From positions 740,501-804,500 of the forward strand of contig WPIO01000044.1 in NCBI GenBank assembly GCA_009760855.2: DNA of 64,000 nucleotides, read 5' to 3'. The DNA is from Cristatella mucedo. Taxonomy: Eukaryota > Bryozoa > Phylactolaemata > Cristatellidae. The notes below the pieces were generated by a model, which did not search any database, had not been told where the DNA came from, and worked only from the letters and a program-made list of their open reading frames with translations. Positions within the stretch are counted from its first letter, which is position 1; each line of letters starts with the position of its first letter. The translations under genes and the position numbers were made by a program. Below are positions 1 through 27,650 of the stretch, one piece after another.

Positions 1-372
1 CAAATCCTTTGGAGACCGTGCCTTACGGCGTATGCTCTCAAAGCCTGGAACTCACTCCCGACTGATGTCACGACATCCCCTTGACTTGACTACATTTAAA
101 AAAGAGGGTACAACCTGTTTATCACAGCATTTAGTGGGTCCTTGAGATTCGTCTTTTGTGTGTTTATGCATGATGACACTGCATGCTGCCACTGACAATC
201 TTCCTGGATGCTGACCCTCTGATGCATATCACCTCTAACCATGTTACGCTTGTTGACATTTTGCATGCTACTACTAACAATTTGATCATGCTTCCTTTAC
301 AGCATAAAGTGCATAGAAAGAGATGAAGTTCTCTTAGGATACTATGCAAATCTATTATTAGTAGTAGTAGGT
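1..372 (+). mobile_element. LINE-A 3' end (L2/CR1-like)
   Basis: Matches the 3' end of the LINE copy at 53700-56085: the stretch after TCCTTTGGAGACCGTGC, then the tail AGAGAT(T/G)AAGTTCTC followed by an ATTATTAGTAGTAGTAG run. Heavily mutated, and cut by the window edge. Confidence 0.8.
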
Positions 373-582
373 GCTTACAAATTTGTGTTTCCATTCCAAG
401 CTGATGTGGCAGTAATCTTAGAATGCATGCTGCACAGGACAAAGCTGGTCCACCACTAGTTATTGCTAAGTTTCGGACACTGGCTTCCAGTGCAGCCTAG
501 TCTGCCATATGCTATTTTTTGTATATGAGACACCGATAGTATTCGAGATGTATCGAGCAGATTCAACATCAGTTTACAAAGT

Positions 583-722
583 TGGCTCGGTTTGGCCTAG
601 TGGTTAAGGTGTTCGCCCGACCGAGGTCTGGCCGAGGTCATGGGCTCGAGCCCCGTGGCATATGTGAGGTGCTTGAATAGAGATTAAGTTCTCTTGGGCA
701 CTATGCAAATCTTGCAAATTAA
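583..722 (+). mobile_element. SINE2, tRNA-derived, LINE-A-like tail
   Basis: Internal RNA polymerase III promoter: A box TGGCCTAGTGG at 593-603 and B-box-like GGCTCGAGCCC at 643-653. The 3' part (AGAGATTAAGTTCTCTTGGG, near 680-700) is shared with the LINE-A tail. It is not a tRNA gene: there is no cloverleaf continuation and other copies exist in the window. Confidence 0.8.
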
Positions 723-730
723 TTATTAAT

Positions 731-749
731 TATATATATATATATATAT
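731..749. repeat. (TA)n microsatellite
   Basis: Pure TA dinucleotides directly after the SINE2 copy, probably grown from its A/T-rich tail. Confidence 0.95.
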
Positions 750-963
750 CGTGTCTCATGCTGCCTCTTGCAACCCCAATGAATAACTATTCCATGACCT
801 CATTACCCCATCTCGCATGGCCTTACTAAACTGGATCTCCTAGCCAAACCAAGCCAGAAGTGCCATAGCTCATAGTTGCATCACCATTACTCAGATTTTT
901 TTTGAAGAGGCTGTAAAAGTCAACCTGTGTACTGTGGCTGCTAGCAAATATATATGAGCAGCA

Positions 964-1009
964 GCTTATTCTCTGCTTGACCCGTTCGTGGGTCAAGCAG
1001 AGAATAAGC
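964..1009. repeat. Perfect 20-bp inverted repeat (hairpin)
   Basis: Arms 964-983 and 990-1009 are exact reverse complements around a 6-base GTTCGT loop. Confidence 0.97.
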
Positions 1010-1599
1010 CATAAATAACCATGGCTCATGCCATGCAGTTGTCCATGCCAGTGCCCATTCACCCACTGTTGATGTCGGCTTTAGTGTGGTTGCATATCAC
1101 CACCACGAGGCAGCCGTCAGCACCAGCTCGTGTCGTGCTCTGCAAGAGTCAGTGACAACCGAGAGCTTAGAGAATGGCCATGCTGCCATGCTTGGGTTCT
1201 GTGTTGAGTGGCACAGAGAGCCTGTCGGGCTATTGATTCACTTTATTAATATCTCTGAGGCTTTACACGTTTTCATGCCTGGCCGATGGTGAGAAAACTA
1301 TGTTAGCTGCACTCGTGACTCGTGTTTTGGACCAATGCTAAGGAATTGTTGGCCCACATTGTGCTCTAAATATTTATTTCGACTTGCTGCACATCTAGCC
1401 TTGTGCACAGCAAAATCATTGCCCCAGAATGGCAGGCACCCTAATAAATGGATAAATGTGAACAAGCATTCTGCCCGACTAGTCGTGCTGTATTGAGAAC
1501 CGATTGATGTGACTCCAATACGTGCAAATGGGGTGGTATCATGCATGGGCTATACCATGATGGCAGCTACCTGTGCAGTGGCTCTTTTTTACTGTGCAG
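1010..1599. other. No feature recognised
   Basis: Presumed intron upstream of the first visible MEK exon. No MEK N-terminal exon (basic docking peptide with a start Met) was found here or further left. Confidence 0.5.
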
Positions 1600-17970
<16,371 letters not shown>

Positions 17971-18020
17971 TGCAACCCCTTGAGTGTGTGCATCGATTTG
18001 CTGCTAGCCTGCATAGGGAT

Positions 18021-18126
18021 CGTCGTCTGCATGAGACCGCTCGGAGGCGGCATTCGTCGTCGACTGCATGAGGCCGCTCGGAGGCGGCATTCGTCGTCGT
18101 CTGCATGAGACCGCTCGGAGGCGGCC
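18021..18126. repeat. 37-base tandem repeat in the MEK 3' UTR
   Basis: Almost three units containing TGCATGAGACCGCTCGGAGG. Each has a short inverted pair (CCGC/GCGG) that could fold into a small stem-loop. Confidence 0.9.
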
Positions 18127-18809
18127 TTTGTGCCCGCGGCTGCTGTGTATTGCTGCTGCCCGAGCGTTTTCATGCTAGGACGCCGGTGGTGTGGCATCCC
18201 TGCACGTTCCCCATCGGCTGCTTGCAAGGCGAGGCAGCTCTGCCTCGCTGGTCAGCATGACACAAGCAGGGCACGGCTGACCAGTGCGAGCAGCAGCAGC
18301 TGCTGGCGCTCTGTGCACCGCTCTGCTCGGCTGCTGTTCTCATGTCCTCGCTATGCTGTCCTGTAGCTGCCGCCGCCGAAGGTCCTTGCTGCCTGTCTGC
18401 CTGCCCTTGTTCAGTGCCGCCTGCGTCTGACGTGACACAGAAGAGCAAGGGCAAGCAGATCGCAGCCGCAGGCGGGATGCTGCGTTCGTGCATGCAAGCA
18501 CGCAGCTTTCCTTGGCGTGGGAGAGCGAGTCTTTAGCTTGCATGCATGCAGATGCCGTTGGCCCAGCATTTCGTCGGTGGTTTTGCATGTGCCTTACCAA
18601 CCGTAAAGGCCTCCTCCGCCGACTTGGGCCGTGTGCATGCGTGCCCGTAGGGGTGCAGCACCACTGTCTTTCTTGCCTCTGTTGGCAATTCTATGGCCGT
18701 GTACGCTCGTGGCGATCGCAGTCTGACTACTGAACAGACTTTGCCTGGGTGAGCTTTATGCAGCACTTGACTGCTACGCTTTTGCCAATAATGTCAGGTG
18801 TGAAATCCA

Positions 18810-18815
18810 AATAAA
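18810..18815 (+). terminator. Candidate MEK poly(A) signal AATAAA
   Basis: The first canonical AATAAA downstream of the MEK stop codon, 840 bases after it. A GT-rich stretch lies further on, near 19098. Confidence 0.5.
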
Positions 18816-18835
18816 GCCAAACCCGAGAGTCTGCG

Positions 18836-19337
18836 AGTTGATGCGCCACACGTGTTGATGCGCCACACGTGACCGTTTTTCTTCTCAGGCTTCCTTGCCT
18901 TCAGTGCCCCCTTGCTGTTCACGTATATATATGCTGTCACGATCACGGTCTGCAGCGATTATTTTTGGAAGTGGTCGCTTTTCCAGTGCTGCTAGCAACC
19001 ATGAGGCTCAGTGGATAGCAGATCAAAATTGGTCATGGAAGTAACGAGCCACAGACTGTTGCAGGTAGATCGTTATGACAGCTTATTTTGCTGTCTCGTG
19101 TGTGTGTGTGTGCGCGCACGTATGTGCCGTGCCGTTTAAGACCAAGAGGAAGCCTGTTGATAAAACTGGAATGGTTTAAGAATTGCTGACTGAGTTACAT
19201 TTTACCTTCTTTTATTTGCCTCCAGTCAGGTATTAGTGTGTTTTGTATCAACGATGCTAATTTAGAAGACGTGTGAATATTTTAGCGCACGACCAGTAGT
19301 AGTTAAACTGAGCTTTGTTATGTAATGGGATTAGTTA
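18836..19337. other. No feature recognised
   Basis: Immediately downstream of the MEK poly(A) candidate. Includes a duplicated GATGCGCCACACGTG near 18840-18870 and a short GT run near 19098-19112. Confidence 0.5.
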
Positions 19338-19903
19338 ATTACAGCAGCGACTGCACTGGCTACCAGTCAAGCAACGGATTGACTTCAAGGTTTTGTCACT
19401 CACTTTTAGGTCCCTCCATTCTATGGCTCCTACCTATCTCTCAGATATACTACCCCATCAGGCCAAGCATAGTACCACCCGGGGTTTTCGGAATCCAACA
19501 GTCCAGAAATACCTCATACAAACCTTAAATCCTTTGGAGACCGTGCATTTAGTTCGTATGCTCCCAAAGCCTGGAACTCCCTCCCGACCTGCGACAGAAC
19601 ATTCCCTGACCTGACCGCATTTACTTAAACACACCTATCTAGGACAGCATTCAGTGGGTCCCTGTGATTCGTCCTTCACGTGCTTATGCGTGCTGACACT
19701 GTGCATGCTGCCATTAACCACATTTGCATGCTGACCCTGTGCATGTCACCCCTAACCATATTATTCATTGTATTTGTTTTTCAAGCATGATTTTACTTAC
19801 CATTCAATTGCATTTCCCTTTGCAGCAAATGTAAAGCGCGAAGAAAGAGATTAAGTTCTCTGAGGGCGCTTTATCAAGTGTATTATTATTATTATTATTA
19901 TTT
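19338..19903 (+). mobile_element. LINE-A 3' end with (ATT)n tail
   Basis: Encodes fragments of the ORF2 C-terminus (HWLPVKQRIDFK-like, then LRSLHSMAPTYLSDILPHQA), the 3' UTR block AGAGATTAAGTTCTCTGAGG, and an ATTATTATTATT tail at about 19880-19900. 5'-truncated. Confidence 0.88.
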
Positions 19904-20167
19904 TAGCATCGTGGTTATGAGACTATGTGAGCTGTTGTTTAGTGCAGTCCAGTATCTAAAACGGGGCCCTAGCTTCTTCACTTCCTTCACTTTGCTCACC
20001 GATCGAGTAAAAATTAAGCTGTGTTTACACTATCCCACTTCTGTATGGCTATCACTCAAACCGGCAAGGAAAATCGAAGCTGGGCAGTTGGCAGGGTTGG
20101 CCATAACAAATCTTGCCAGCATACATTCTGATGACAGATAAATCGCTACCGACTACTGCAGATGTAA

Positions 20168-20245
20168 TACAACAATAATAATACTAATAATTTTGTTAGA
20201 GCGCCCTCAGAGAACTCAATCTCCTTCAAGGTACTTTAAATTTGT
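20168..20245 (-). mobile_element. LINE-A tail fragment
   Basis: AATAATAATACTAATAAT followed by GCGCCCTCAGAGAACTCAAT, the antisense LINE-A tail block; only about 75 bases remain. Confidence 0.75.
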
Positions 20246-21539
20246 TGAACCTCTGGACAGTCAGAGGAGAGCGGCAGCCTGGAGTGAGTAGCAGAGCAGC
20301 ATACAATGCATCGAAGCTCATAGCTTCGCTGTAAACGTAGCCATTTAACGTTTCAAGCTTGTACCTCCACAACCGGCAATCGTGTAATTCGATGTGCCCA
20401 CGTTCAACAAGTGGCGAAACCAGTTGCTTACAATGCAGAGATCTATAAATGGGTTATTGGTAGAAATGTTGCATGCGGATTAGATGTTTGCATAATAATT
20501 TTTAAGGCTTTCCTTTTATGTAGAGATCGCACACCTTAGTTTTTTGTAAGGCATCCTAAATACAAATCGATTGTCAGACCAATCGTCCCTCTATTCGCAT
20601 TACCTTTACTGTTTATAAAAATATGTATCGTTTGTATAGCATCCTGAGGACTAGACTTTTCAAGTCATTACATATTCTGGAGTGAAAGCATGCCACTTGG
20701 TTAATGATAACATGCACACTTCCTGTACGCATAAGTACGCCGATGATAATTCACTGGATGGAGAAAATGCCCTGAGCTAACACTTTCGAGTCTCATAGTT
20801 TAGTGGGGCACTTCTGGATTTTTTGCAAACATGCGTTTTTCTTGGCTTCGTCAACCAAAAAACTATTAAGAGAGTAAGTTCGCCGAGAGATGCCGACAAG
20901 CAAGCACAAATCCGAGTGGTTTTTACTTCCCGATTCTTGAATGTGCCACTGAAAAAATTAGCGCATTCATTTTATGAAAACTGCAAACACTCAAGCCTTT
21001 ATTAAAGCATTGTCACTACTTCGGAAATTACCCACGGCTGGATCAGTTTGTGGGCTTACTATTTCAGCCCCTTTACTCTTTTCACAAAGTGAAGAATCTT
21101 AGCCCAACCATAAGCTTGTCATTGATAGGTCAGCTTCATTGTAAGCTTGGCATTTTCATTTTTGGATTTGGTTTTCATTGTTGTCCTTTTTTTAGTGCTA
21201 TTTATATACCTTGATGATGCCTCCTAGTCGATAAGGTATGGATCGCCAGCCGTTCAAGTCGGTTATCGTTTGACCCGCATAAATAAGCCGTAAGTTTCAT
21301 CCCAGTTGCTCTAGGGAGCTATTCAAGGACATCGTTACAGGTTTGAATGCATACTTATTTCTGACACCTCACATAAGTAGAAAAGCCAGTTGGCTTCATC
21401 CACCCACCCACACCTCATCCTACCCTCTCCAACGGCACCTCATCCTGCCGCCGCCAGCCATTGAATAGTCTCTTAAAAATTTGAATATAATAACCTTAGG
21501 TAATTGCACCTGTAATGCGAATAGATATTTATCCTTTTG
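20246..21539. other. No feature recognised
   Basis: A/T-rich intergenic DNA with short frames only. No known repeat or domain was recognised. Confidence 0.45.
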
Positions 21540-21985
21540 ATTTTAAGGGTCGAAATCTATCGGTAATCGGACATCAAGTTCGTAATTACCGAAGTCTGGA
21601 ACTGGCTTTCGCCTTGCGTTACAACCTGCATTACTTTTTGCATCGGTTAAGTTTCCACTAAAACCCATCTGTTTTCTCCGCTCTGCCCGTTCCCTAGTGA
21701 GCTTGCTTGTTTTTTGTCAAGCACGCTTACTTGTGCACACTATAGTGAATACTAGTAAGCAGACGCTGACCTGCTAACCGACGACCTTGAGTGTTTTCCT
21801 GTGCGATCCTGGTTTCTCGATACTTGTTTTCTTTTGCGTACTTTTCTAAGCATTTGACACATTGCTTGTCATTAACTCATTGTTATCGATTCTCTCTCAG
21901 CGAGTTTTAAAACACCCGGATAAAGATAAAGTCTCTTACGGTGCTGTACGTAAAACGACTTATTATTATCATTGGGAAGTAGAGG
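21540..21985 (+). mobile_element. Old LINE 3' end relic
   Basis: Weak match to the ORF2 end (SLELAFALRYNLHYF in the place of WNSLP...LRT...F) and a degraded tail block GATAAAGTCTCTTACGGTGC with a TTATTATTATC end. Diverged relative of LINE-A. Confidence 0.5.
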
Positions 21986-22639
21986 ATTTTGTGATTTCTC
22001 GCAGCGACGCTTGTTAGCTCGTTGGTGTCTCGTTGTTGCTGCGTTCGACCACAGTTGCATTTGTGTCATGATCCTAAAGCGCGACGTCTTGTGGCTTCCA
22101 CCGTTGTTCGTCTCTCACATTGTTGTCTGCGCATATTTCCGACACGCCAAGGTCTTTTCTGATCGGAACCGATTTCAATTAAAACAGAATTATCGTTCAA
22201 GAACGAATGCTCACCTTTTTAATTTTCCTGGTATTATTACCTTCATGAGAGGAAGGGAGAAAATTGGACATGTATCTTAATTAAGCAGTACACCTATCAC
22301 TTTGTTCATCTTGTTTTTACTTTGATAACTTTTCTTCACCCCGAGATGCGTTTCAATGCACTGCTGGTGCACGTGACTGGTATAGCCTTGCGCCTTTGCA
22401 GCCAACTCGTGAGATTCGAGAGAGTGATTCTAGAAGACTGCAGACGGTTTGAAATTGAAGAATAAACGTTCGATGATGGCGACTATACCAAATTTTTTTT
22501 TATAGATCTAGGGGTTTGAAAGAAGAAAAAGCCTGTCGGGGGAGCGTCAAATGGGGTAGAAAAGTTCCAGAAGCCTCGTCGGGAGGTGAAACCAAAAGAC
22601 CGTGGTAAAACTCCGAGTTGGTAGGAAGCAAGACTCAGT

Positions 22640-23010
22640 CTAAATCAGGCTTAAGTCAATTCTAGCCAGGTCTCGGCCAAGGCGAACAGTTTGAGGTCGT
22701 TTTCAGTAATGTCATTTAAAATTAGAGGTTTATTGCACATTGAACGAGAATTCCAAAGACGGACATTAAGATAGGCTGCAGGGATTATAGCAGGCCTGAT
22801 GATCACTAAATTAAAGAGATTTACAGCCGTACTTGAGGGAGATCTCGCAGCATGGTATGAGACGATGCTGATAATACCAAGTGAGCGGGGTCTTCGCCGG
22901 CTGCACTTCGCTTTGCTTTCATTAATGCGTAATTCACGGTCCGTAGCAACAGCAACCGCATCTAGGAATACATTTGAACGATGATAGCGAAACGATAACA
23001 TGTGCGCACA
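22640..23010 (-). mobile_element. LINE relic: start of endonuclease domain
   Basis: The - strand frame contains AAYLNVRLWNSRSMCNKPLI followed by DLKLFALAETWLE. This is the opening of the apurinic endonuclease domain of L2/CR1-like ORF2 (LNVRSLRNK...LLALTETWL). It is cut off just after the first metal-binding glutamate region. Confidence 0.75.
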
Positions 23011-23361
23011 ATCATACCTAATACGCATTCATTAACCTTAATATTAATAGCATTAATTAATTATAAGCTTTGATAGATTTATAATAATAGCATTAATTAG
23101 ATTAATAGCAGCATATGAATCTAACGCCGCCGCCCATGGGGGAGCCGCGAGCCAGCGTGACGGGCGCACGGCTTGACGCCTTTGAGGGGGCCGTCGGCCG
23201 CGGTTGGCCGGCAGCGACGCTACAGCAACGAGGGGTCAGGGGTAAGCCACGCTATTCTCCACCAACGACTGCTCGCTGGGATGGCGTGCAGCAATTGCGC
23301 ACAGGAACGAATCGCGGGATTCGCCCGCATGGGAGAAGGTAACCAGAAAAATATAAATACA

Positions 23362-23497
23362 ATTCATTTATATATAGCGCCCCAAGAGAACCTAATCTCT
23401 ATTCAGACGCTTTACATATGCCTCAGGGCTGGAGCCCACGACCTCAGCCAGACTTTGGTCGGGGCGAGCACTTTAACCGCTGGACCAAGCCAGCTCA
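23362..23497 (-). mobile_element. SINE2 copy
   Basis: Antisense: tail block GAACCTAATCTCTATTCAG, B-box region GGAGCCCACGACCTC and A-box region CGCTGGACCAAGCCAG. Confidence 0.82.
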
Positions 23498-25639
23498 GCG
23501 ACAAGCAGTAAGCGTTAAATGTCCATAGGCACGTAATATCTTACACGCTACGGTCAAACAACGAACATAAGCTTTAAACAGGTCTCTTCTATATCGGTTT
23601 TCGTATACGATATTTGCAAGAACTTTGATTTTCGGAAGAGAGTTTTTGCAATGGACAAGAAATGCTAGTAGCATCGCTTGGTGTTGTGATTCGAGAATAA
23701 TGACGACGAGGAACAAAGTGGTTGAAGTTCCTGAGCTAGTTATAGCCTGTAACTATCGTAACTTGCATCGAGAGAGTTACCGTGCAAACGTTTGAGGTTA
23801 TGGACTGCTTCTCAGATGTAAACAAGCTGCTTTAGTTAGTTCGACCATACCTCTAATGGCGTCTCTACTATGGATAATGTGGCAGTGGCTAACTTTCGAA
23901 ACGTTCTCGTTCTAACGTTTCGAAACGTTCTCGCCGAGAACTTTTGTTTTCGCGATGATGTGCAATGCAGTGGTGTGGCTATGCGGTGCACACCACTGCT
24001 TTACACTGGTGAGGAGTCGTGTTTTAGAAATATTGGGCGTGGTGACAATGCTATATGCCACAAGTCGTTGCTTAACGATGACAGAGAGGACAGCCCTTCA
24101 ATTTCGTTAGTTCCACGTCTCAACGACTCCACTTCTTCGTTTTGTCTACTGCTGGGGATGCTCCTTCTGCTCCATATCACTAATATGTCAGAGTGACTTT
24201 CGCTTCGATGACTTCATAGACTTTGCAGCCTTGTGAATGGAATGCCGTGATCACCGCGCACGTGCGTGTCCATCGACTTTCCTCGGCTACGACCATGCTT
24301 CGGTTGCTGAATAGCGTGTGTCATACAAGCAAATGCATCGGACTTCTTGTTTCTATTCGCAGTAGCTAAAGCGTTAACCGCCTCTTAAACGTCTGCCAGA
24401 GGATGTACACTCATAGGAGACATTGGATTCTAGACGTTGTCTTTGATACCCCACATACTTATTTAACTCGGTGTGTACCCTAGCAGGGTTCATTAGTCGT
24501 GGCTGCTTCTATACGGTATTACTGCAACTGGGCCAAACCTGCTCTTTGACTAAGTCAGGATAAGAAGACAGCGGTTTGGCCAGGGAGGCATTTCGGGGAA
24601 GTTGTCGGCGAGTTCGGACGTGCGTAACGTCAGGTGCGGATCCCCGTTAGGAGGAGCCACTCGCACCTGTAACGATCGTGCACTGGAACTCTAAGAAAAC
24701 GCAGCCGGTTATCGTTGTCCGCTTCAGCCGATTGGCCGACTCCCAAGTTTCTGAGCGCTCGCATCCCTCGCATTCCACGTTCCCTGTAGCTTTTTCTCCC
24801 TGAAGTGCTGTCTAGCATCCTACACTGCGTGCATTGCGTACGTCTGTAGTGTAAAGTGATGTATAACTCAGGCAACCATCGCTTCAGCAGTAGCTCAGAG
24901 AAGCCATACGGCTAGGGTCCAGCAATACGGTAGAGCGAGGTCGAGCGGGAAATAGCGTACCCTCGATTCTGATTACAAATACAAGGCAGACATGGATGGA
25001 TCACTGGGACAATGCCGGTAATAAACCTGATAAGTTGCAATCGTGCAAAGTGGAGGAAAGTCTTCTCCTTGTTTTTTGTATACTAATTTCTTTAAATCTT
25101 GAGATCACTTCAGGTATCTACTGAGGTAGAGCTGAAGCGAAAGGTGCTCGAAAGTCACCAGGGAAGTGCTGGCTGACGACCTGAACGTTTTTTGAGACGC
25201 ACGGAAGCCCAGGTCGTTACTGTGACAGCTGTTGGCGACAAAGATATAAAGACGAGAAAACTGCAACGACAGCGGTGAAGGAGGCGACTAGAAGTCCTTT
25301 ATAGTAATTTACGTTAGAGCCAAACAAGGTGGCAAATTCGAACATTGACAGCTATCATATTTGTGTAAGGCTTTTTTCCATTCCCGGAGAGTACGGCCTT
25401 AATTTAAGGGGAGTGAACAGTTAAACATCGGTGTGCTAAAGCATTCAGATTGTAACTGACGATAGTTTTATTATTCATTTTTATTGACTTATAACAGCCT
25501 CGAGCAGTTTTTGCGATGATCCTTGGTTAGGCAGGATAAAAGCCGAAGCCAAATAATAGGCACTAACTTGAGTCTTAGAGGCTCAGCTGAGTTGTGCTCC
25601 AGGTTTTGAGCCATACGAAAGAAGAGAAACAGATTTGTT
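23498..25639. other. No gene recognised
   Basis: Mixed intergenic DNA. A short direct repeat, CGAAACGTTCTCG, occurs twice near 23900-23935. Frames up to about 108 residues show no known motifs. Confidence 0.45.
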
Positions 25640-25815
25640 GGTGAGCTGTGATGGCTCACTAGGAAAGGTGGTTGCTTTTCACGACCTCGGTCCTGACGTT
25701 TTGGGTTCAAATTCTGTGTTGGGCGATCCTTTATTGCCGCTGCAAGCGGTAGTGATAGCCGTTAAGGCTCTTGTGTCGCTATAAAAAAGAGGCTGTTAAA
25801 TCAGCAAGTATTTTT
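25640..25815 (+). mobile_element. SINE1 copy
   Basis: A-box region GATGGCTCACTAGG, B box GGGTTCAAATTC, central GCCGCTGCAAGCGGTAG hairpin, and 3' end AGGCTGTTAAATCAGC. Confidence 0.88.
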
Positions 25816-26224
25816 TAATTTGTTGAAGGTCTTGCTATTAATAGACTTCTTTAACCCCTCCGCCCTTACTGTCAAATAGACTTCTCGGCGCCATCGATAT
25901 GAGCTTGTTATAAAAAGATATGGGCGCACTTCGTTTCTGCCGTATTCCGGTATAGATGGCATACCTTTGTGTATTGGCGCTGCACCTACGATCGTCGCTG
26001 GCCACGATTCCATATGTTCCTCGGTCACGCACCAGCCAGGACTGGCAGCTTAAGGAGCACTGCGTTTATGGCGTTGTTCCTTCTGGATATGCGTAGAAGC
26101 CGCTACGACCGGTTTGCAACAGTAGGGCCTTTCTACTGGTACTCCAGGATCTATCAGCAGCATTTTTAACTATTGAGTAGCTGGAGCCCTCAAGTAGCAC
26201 TTACCGAGACGCACATATATCGCC
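25816..26224. other. No feature recognised
   Basis: Short frames only on both strands. Confidence 0.4.
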
Positions 26225-27650
26225 GGTACAGTGCTAAACTGGGTTAGGTCCTACATTAGTGATATATTGCCAGAGTGTAGATTTATTACGCTATCGGTCA
26301 TCTAAGGAGCCCTTAAAGTATGGGGTACTTCAGGGTTCGGTCACAGGCCCTCTTATTTATACTCTCCTTCTAGCCGATGTCGTCGAGAAACACTATCTTG
26401 GCTTTCATTTCCACGACACCCAGCTCTAAAAATCCTTTAGCCCTTTCACGCCTCGCTCTTCATCCTACTAGTCTACGATTCCTTTACTTGTCGCGTTGAC
26501 GACATTCCCGTTTGGATGGCTACCCTCGTTTAGCCCAGGATTAGGATGCTAGCCTTTATTGACCAACATCATGAGGCATCGAGCCCTGAGGCATCGAAAT
26601 AAAGCGCCGTAATAGCGAGTGCGTTTTCTTACGGCGATATACAAATGAATTACTTTGATTATTTACGAACTTCCTGCAGCTTAACGATGGTAAAAATAAC
26701 TTAACAGTTATGGCCAAAGCTAGTGTCACTCTCAAGTTTGAATTTCTAACCCTCAATATTGGTTCCACTAGAATCACTCCCGTGACGTCCTTCCATAATT
26801 TAGGTGTACTATTTGAAAACGATTTGACCACACTTGAGCACATCTTCTCCACTGTCAAGTCGGCCTACTTTCAGTTAAGGAACATTGCCAAAATCAGAAC
26901 CTGCATAGGTAAGAGTGAGACAGCCAAACTAGTTCACGTGTTTGTGACACCGGATCAAGATTTCATTAAGCACTACAGTTGGACAGTAACGGCTAACTAA
27001 GCTGGATTTAATTGCAACGGGTCAGCTGTGGTCGTGTGACCCGCTAGTCCTGCAGCCAGGAACTTTTCTGCTTGTCCACCGGCATGTGTGGACGCTCTCC
27101 CCTCTTCCTCCCTCTCACTCTCTTCTCTTCTCTCCGCGAGCTCCGAAGCTGCTTCCACGACGGCTTCTAAATCCGCATGTACGTTCGCACGCTTGCGTTG
27201 CCTGCGTATGATACAATGCAGCCATCGTCGTCAGCACCGAAACTGGCATGTAGGGGCTTCGTTCTTTGTCGCGCCGCCTCGATCGCACAAGCCCCTACAC
27301 ACCCACTTCTGTCTGGGCTTCAATGGCTCCCTATCAAGCAATGAATCGATTTCAACGTCCTCTGGCTGACTTATAGGTTACTTCACACTCGCTAGCACCA
27401 GCCTACCACCTACCCGTCCTCCTTACTCTTCCTGTTACTGCTGTCGCACCACCAGCTCCCCAGCAACTAATCATCTTGCCGTCTCTCGCAATAAACTGAA
27501 ATCTTTTGGAGATGGCGACTTCAGCTTTGGTGCACCCCAAAGTCAAGAACTTGCTTCCAGATAGGTCACTGCCTGCGATCATTTAAGTCTCAGCTAAAAA
27601 AGAATCTGTTACGGTCAGCTTCCCTTGCCCTCAGTCAACTTGTCTTTTTT
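26225..27650 (+). mobile_element. Old LINE relic (reverse transcriptase to 3' end)
   Basis: Successive frames give SSKEPLKYGVLQGSVTGPL and LGFHFHDTQL (RT core region), then at 26710-27000 TLNIGSTRITPV, FHNLGVLFENDLT and KSAYFQLRNIAKIRTC, and near 27500 SFGDGDFSFGAP. The order is that of LINE-A but the copy is strongly diverged, with an unrelated stretch at 27000-27250. Confidence 0.75.

Larger units (their letters stand above)
17971..18835 (+). other. MEK 3' untranslated region (predicted)
   Basis: Runs from the stop codon to a candidate poly(A) signal. It is GC-rich and contains a 37-base tandem repeat (18021-18126). Reading frames through it are incidental. The end point is inferred, not shown. 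Confidence 0.55.

Noticed and set aside
1-1599. MEK N-terminal exon
   Set aside because: No frame with a start Met, a basic docking motif and a phase-1 donor was found; the exon probably lies upstream of the window.
23895-23940. Heat-shock-element-like array
   Set aside because: The repeated GAA/TTC spacing is not the canonical alternating 5-base pattern and no gene follows.
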